A model generated the notes under the pieces. That model ran no database searches. It worked only from the letters and a program-made list of their open reading frames with translations, and had not been told where the DNA came from. 64,000 nt of DNA from SB15 sp964639245 (GTDB lineage Bacteria > Chloroflexota > Anaerolineae > Aggregatilineales > J027). Below are positions 60,789 through 64,000 of this stretch, piece after piece. The stretch covers positions 138,977 through 202,976 of the forward strand of contig CAZXCU010000010.1 in NCBI GenBank assembly GCA_964639245.1, read 5' to 3'. A program made the translations under genes and the position numbers. Each line of letters opens with the position of its first letter. The stretch's first letter is position 1.

Positions 60789-62768
60789 ATGTATATATTC
60801 ATAAGCTATTCTCGGTCACAGTTTAATTTTGTCGATACGCTGGCGGCAGTAATACAAGATATGGGACATCAAATCTGGTTTGATGTTGAGCAACTTGCGC
60901 CAGGTGAAAATTGGAAAGATGAAATCAATGAAGGGTTGTCAAAAGTAGATACTCTTATATTAATTGCTTCACATGATGCCATCACTTCAGAAAATGTCCT
61001 ATATGAATTGGAAACAGCCCAAAAGTATGGTAAAGTTATCCATGTTGTATTGTATGAGAGAGTTAAACTACCACAGAATTTATCACCAGAATCAATTATT
61101 ATTGGATGGAGATCTTTTAATGAATTAACAAGAAACTTGAAAGAATGTTTAAATGCTAATAATTGTAAAGTATTATCAGATAATACTTTGAGAGAATTTA
61201 ATCCTATAACTTTAATATTTAAGAAACTAAGATTATCCAAATTTCCTAATCGCATAAAATTAATAAGTACACTGTTTGCGGTATGCACTCTTTGGGCATT
61301 TGTAACATTTCTTCAAATTTTGTATTTTTTTGTATCAGAGGCAAATTTTTATAAAGAATTAATATTTCCTTTACTAGTAACTTTACTAACTTTAAGATAT
61401 TTAGCATTTTTATTAATTCGTTTTTCTAAACGCAGATTTGTAAGGTTTGATTATTACTTATGTATTATCGTGGTCTTTTTGACAACTCTTTCTATTCCAG
61501 CTAATAAATTTGAAAATAATATGTCTTTAGGAATATTAATATGTGTAATAATGTGTATTATTATATATCCTTTTAATACCAGATTAGCGGTATATCATTG
61601 GCTTGAGCGTGGCATAGTATCATCAAAATCGCGCCAACATTACCGTAATTTTGCTGTTATTACAGGCAAAAAACATAAATTATTACCTCAAAGTGGAGGA
61701 TGGGATGCCGACATCCAATTCGTATCTCCAACGCTTATGATACCAATGATGAATGAATTCATGCAAAATTTTAGTGTTCACTCAGGTGAAGTTCCAACAG
61801 AGAAACGTTCGATCAAATATCATTTATATTATGCAGTTCAAGATAAAAATCTTGCTGTACAGATTATTAATACAATGACTCATTTTGGTCATATTCTTGT
61901 TGAATCTAATGAATTTCCTGAGAGAAGTTTTTTGATTGTTTCAGAAAATACCTCTCGTTCAATGTTCTCTAAAGCAATAGACGATGCTTCTCAATTTATC
62001 TTGATATTAGCAAGCTCTGTAGTTATAAATGAGGATACTATTAGAAGTTTTCAATGGGTTGATTACCGTAGCCGTTCCCAACAACAGTTAAATACAATTG
62101 CTGCATATTTTGCTAATCCCGAAAAAGCTAAAGCAACTTATGGTTTAAATCATGTGCCACAACCTATGGAATGGCGCGTTATCCCTATTATGATTGCCGG
62201 GCTAGAAAATATTATGCGTAATAGTGGTGCATTCTTCTGTAGTTTGAGTATTTTTATAGTTTTCTTAAAACTTGCTGGAATTAAACTCCAATCTACAGCT
62301 AAATTTACTCCTGAAAATAATTTTACTGCTTTAGTTATTTATACTTTTCTAGGATTTTGTGGCTTTTTCTCGCTCATTTTATCACAAAGGCTTATCAATA
62401 AAAAAATTACCAGTAGAAAATTAATTAATAATTTAATAATTATTATTATAACATATACCCTTGTAATTACCGCAATAATCTTAATTGAGAAAGAGATAAA
62501 TAAATTAATCATTGATACTATCAATTATCATCTCGCTGAGGGGACAGAAGAATGGTTTACTGTATTTTTTCCCTCTGCACTCATTGTTGTTTCGGCGTAT
62601 TTGTATATTTTATTTATACAGATTCCGTTATGGCTACCAGAATACTTCTTTGATGATAAAAGTAATGGATCTAAAGTAGATATTATCTATAGTAAAACCA
62701 GATGGAGAATTCCGTATGCTTTTTTCTTTTCTATAATTTTAATTTTTATGATTTTCAATTTGAATTAA
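60789..62768 (+). CDS. Membrane protein with an N-terminal TIR domain and a second degenerate TIR-like domain
   Basis: 659 residues. TIR domain 1 (1-about 130) shows FISYSRS, WFDVEQLAPGENWKDEI and SHDAITSENVLYELE, with Glu73 at the catalytic NADase position. Membrane helices follow at about 158-182, 189-211, 222-238 and 246-261. A second TIR-like region (about 342-475) has YHLYYAVQDKNLAVQI, DDASQFILILASS and WRVIPIMIAG, but Gln422 replaces the catalytic Glu. At least four more helices complete the protein. The gene is strongly AT-rich with AT-ending codons, unlike its neighbours, indicating transfer. Probably a defence or signalling NADase. Confidence 0.8.
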   Translation: MYIFISYSRSQFNFVDTLAAVIQDMGHQIWFDVEQLAPGENWKDEINEGLSKVDTLILIASHDAITSENVLYELETAQKYGKVIHVVLYERVKLPQNLSPESIIIGWRSFNELTRNLKECLNANNCKVLSDNTLREFNPITLIFKKLRLSKFPNRIKLISTLFAVCTLWAFVTFLQILYFFVSEANFYKELIFPLLVTLLTLRYLAFLLIRFSKRRFVRFDYYLCIIVVFLTTLSIPANKFENNMSLGILICVIMCIIIYPFNTRLAVYHWLERGIVSSKSRQHYRNFAVITGKKHKLLPQSGGWDADIQFVSPTLMIPMMNEFMQNFSVHSGEVPTEKRSIKYHLYYAVQDKNLAVQIINTMTHFGHILVESNEFPERSFLIVSENTSRSMFSKAIDDASQFILILASSVVINEDTIRSFQWVDYRSRSQQQLNTIAAYFANPEKAKATYGLNHVPQPMEWRVIPIMIAGLENIMRNSGAFFCSLSIFIVFLKLAGIKLQSTAKFTPENNFTALVIYTFLGFCGFFSLILSQRLINKKITSRKLINNLIIIIITYTLVITAIILIEKEINKLIIDTINYHLAEGTEEWFTVFFPSALIVVSAYLYILFIQIPLWLPEYFFDDKSNGSKVDIIYSKTRWRIPYAFFFSIILIFMIFNLN

Positions 62769-62772
62769 ATAA

Positions 62773-63345
62773 TTACACATACTCCACCAATTCCATGGTA
62801 TTGCCTTCGGGGTCACGCGCCCCACACATTCGCATATGTGGTTCCACTTGAATCTCACCAAGTTGTTGCCCACCCGCCGCGTGAATGTCCGCCAGCACCT
62901 GCGCCAAGTCATTCACCACAAATCGAAATTGATGGCGGTTTTGTTCGGCTTTGACCTGTGCAATCTCGTTCGGACACATCAGCAATTCTAACCCCGCCAT
63001 TCTGCCGAGATAAAAGGGGGTATTTTCTACGTGGGTGAGTTGCAAATCAAAGACGCTGTTATAAAACCGTACCATATTTTCAATATCATTGACGGCAAAG
63101 GTAATCCGCTCAATCCCGTCTAATTTTGGCTCACGTTCAAATAATTCATCTGTAGAACATGCAAAATAATCTTGGAGTTTTTCTAAAATCCTTAAATCGG
63201 GTCGTATAGCGGCATCATTGACATAGGCACGGATTGTATTATGCGAAACCCCAATTGCCTGTGCCAAACTGTGTGGCGTAATTTTCATGCCATCACGCGC
63301 ACTTTTTTCTAGCATTAGTTCTTTGATACGTAGCCTTAGAGTCAT
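62773..63345 (-). CDS. HTH-VOC fusion protein
   Basis: 190 residues. The N-terminal Xre-type helix-turn-helix (about 1-70) has SLAQAIGVSHNTIRAYVND as the recognition segment. The C-terminal glyoxalase/VOC domain (about 77-190) has ERITFAVNDIENMVRFY and ends DPEGNTMELVEY, whose Glu is a usual metal ligand. A small-molecule-sensing repressor is the likely reading. It converges on the TIR gene with only 4 bases between and has typical host base composition. Confidence 0.8.
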   Translation of the reverse strand: MTLRLRIKELMLEKSARDGMKITPHSLAQAIGVSHNTIRAYVNDAAIRPDLRILEKLQDYFACSTDELFEREPKLDGIERITFAVNDIENMVRFYNSVFDLQLTHVENTPFYLGRMAGLELLMCPNEIAQVKAEQNRHQFRFVVNDLAQVLADIHAAGGQQLGEIQVEPHMRMCGARDPEGNTMELVEYV

Positions 63346-63390
63346 AAAACCTCATTTTTCTGGCAGAATATTGGTAAATTTTTTTATATA

Positions 63391-63419
63391 TTGACAATTC
63401 TTAATGAGTACGTTATGCT
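63391..63419 (+). promoter_or_regulatory. Near-consensus sigma-70 promoter
   Basis: TTGACA (63391-63396), a 17-base spacer and TATGCT (63414-63419). The -35 is perfect and the -10 is 4/6. Transcription would start near 63426 and run into the hairpin at 63441 and the small ORF at 63500. Confidence 0.75.
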
Positions 63420-63440
63420 ATTTTCAGTGTAGAGTGAAAA

Positions 63441-63477
63441 CCCCCGCTAGGCTTGGTAACTGAACGGGGGCTTTCTT
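63441..63477 (+). terminator. Hairpin with T-rich tail in the leader (terminator, attenuator or small RNA end)
   Basis: CCCCCG (63441-63446) pairs with CGGGGG (63465-63470), with an 18-base loop, and is followed by CTTTCTT. It begins about 15 bases after the predicted transcription start, so it could yield a short RNA of about 50 bases or attenuate the downstream ORF. Confidence 0.65.
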
Positions 63478-63499
63478 AACCTTATAGAAAGGCTCGACG

Positions 63500-63895
63500 A
63501 TGAACGACATGATTCCTGTCGATTCAAGTGACGTTCGCCCTTTGCCGCTTATTGTAGCAGAAAAATGGGATTTTGCGCTGGCTTATGTTCATGCAGATGG
63601 AGAGTATTGGTTTCATATACTTGATTGGGTGATGGGTGTTCTTTCCGTTGATGTTAATAATGCTTCGCAAATATGGACGGATGTCCAAAGAAATTCTGAC
63701 AGCCAACTTCTGGATTCAATCCAGAAGTTCCCCACAAAAGGCAAAAATAATAAAACCTACATGATGTACTTTGCCTCAGATAAAGTGTTGTATTTGTTGG
63801 TTCAAGGTTTTCGTGCCACGAAAAATCGTCCCCTCTTAAAAGGTCAAGTCATAGCAAAAGTACGAAAACGCACGGTAGTGAGCTTCATTTTCTGA
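63500..63895 (+). CDS. Small protein resembling a BRO-N/antirepressor domain
   Basis: 131 residues. The pattern WFHILDWVMGVLSVDVN, IWTDVQRNSDSQLLDSIQKFP, a GKNNKTYMM strand and a later LYLLVQGFRATKNRPLLKG resembles the BRO-N domain of phage antirepressors, in which IW.DVKRR, GK and IQS-PKA segments occur in this order. The chain ends soon after, so a C-terminal DNA-binding or effector part is absent. AGAAAGG precedes the ATG. The assignment is tentative; it may be a phage remnant or a stand-alone regulator. Confidence 0.5.
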   Translation: MNDMIPVDSSDVRPLPLIVAEKWDFALAYVHADGEYWFHILDWVMGVLSVDVNNASQIWTDVQRNSDSQLLDSIQKFPTKGKNNKTYMMYFASDKVLYLLVQGFRATKNRPLLKGQVIAKVRKRTVVSFIF

Positions 63896-63913
63896 ATCTA
63901 CTGTGAAGTAAAC

Positions 63914-63924
63914 TTGCACAAGCA
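63914..63924. repeat. Right copy of the 11-bp direct repeat
   Basis: TTGCACAAGCA, identical to 60728-60738, in the last 100 bases of the window after the BRO-N-like ORF. The remaining bases to 64000 show no clear gene. Confidence 0.3.
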
Positions 63925-64000
63925 GCCCGTGGACTTAAATCTATCTAACCAGTGGTGCTAATTCATAGAGAAAACTCAGCAATGCTCATTTTATGAGCGG

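Noticed and set aside
1..64000. CRISPR array, rRNA genes, insertion sequences or transposases
   Set aside because: No regularly spaced repeats, rRNA-like blocks or transposase ORFs were seen. The only multi-copy short elements are the hairpins at 45.2 and 51.4 kb and the 11-bp direct repeat.

Overview
This 64 kb window is a gene-dense bacterial chromosome segment with no gene-free stretch longer than 300 bases. The best fit is Chloroflexota, probably an Anaerolineae-like lineage. That is inferred from the gene mix: coenzyme F420 biosynthesis plus F420-dependent enzymes, menaquinone synthesis (MenA), large threonine/proline-rich and Ig/TSP3-type envelope proteins, SNase-LTD lipoproteins and UgpAE-like sugar ABC transporters. 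No rRNA or other taxonomic marker is present, so the assignment is tentative.

Layout. 0-5 kb: a small membrane protein and a carbohydrate ABC transporter (solute-binding protein, two permeases) with an internal terminator. 5-17 kb: a GAF-GAF-SpoIIE phosphatase, a PPOX/F420 enzyme, a MaoC hydratase, a very large exported beta-propeller protein, MenA, a Thr/Pro/Glu-rich stalk protein, YjjX, Tpx, a dGTPase-like protein and GreA. 17-21 kb: a complete TPP riboswitch with its own terminator, controlling thiBPQ. 21-23 kb: an AT-rich type II restriction-modification pair (HindVP-like nuclease and C5-cytosine methyltransferase) next to a tRNA-Val(CAC) gene. 23-31 kb: DUF983 and HAD proteins, an SNase-LTD lipoprotein, phosphoesterase, glycosidase-like, HNH and PPC-domain proteins. 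31-37.5 kb: a seven-gene polysaccharide export/modification operon (Wzm/Wzt, methyltransferases, glycosyltransferase, acetyltransferase-methyltransferase fusion).

38-61 kb is the metabolic core. It carries most of the genes that mark the enterobacterial yge/yqe purine and selenium-dependent molybdenum-hydroxylase locus: ygeY, ygeW, a carbamate kinase, ssnA, xdhC, a fused FAD/2Fe-2S subunit, a molybdopterin subunit, yqeB and a yqeC-mocA fusion. A threonine-synthase-like PLP enzyme lies where E. coli has ygeX. A contiguous F420 block (npdG, cofE, an FbiB-type nitroreductase, cofD, cofC, an LLM oxidoreductase) is embedded inside it. The simplest reading is catabolism of a purine or other N-heterocycle: the hydroxylase oxidises it, SsnA/YgeY/YgeW open it and remove carbamoyl groups, and carbamate kinase recovers ATP. 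The F420 genes would supply a low-potential hydride carrier. This pathway reading is inference from gene content.

60.7-63.9 kb is a compositional island. It holds a 659-residue membrane protein with an N-terminal TIR domain and a second, degenerate TIR-like domain between membrane blocks (the most novel candidate here), an HTH-VOC fusion, and a short BRO-N-like ORF behind a near-consensus promoter and a hairpin. An 11-bp direct repeat flanks the segment.
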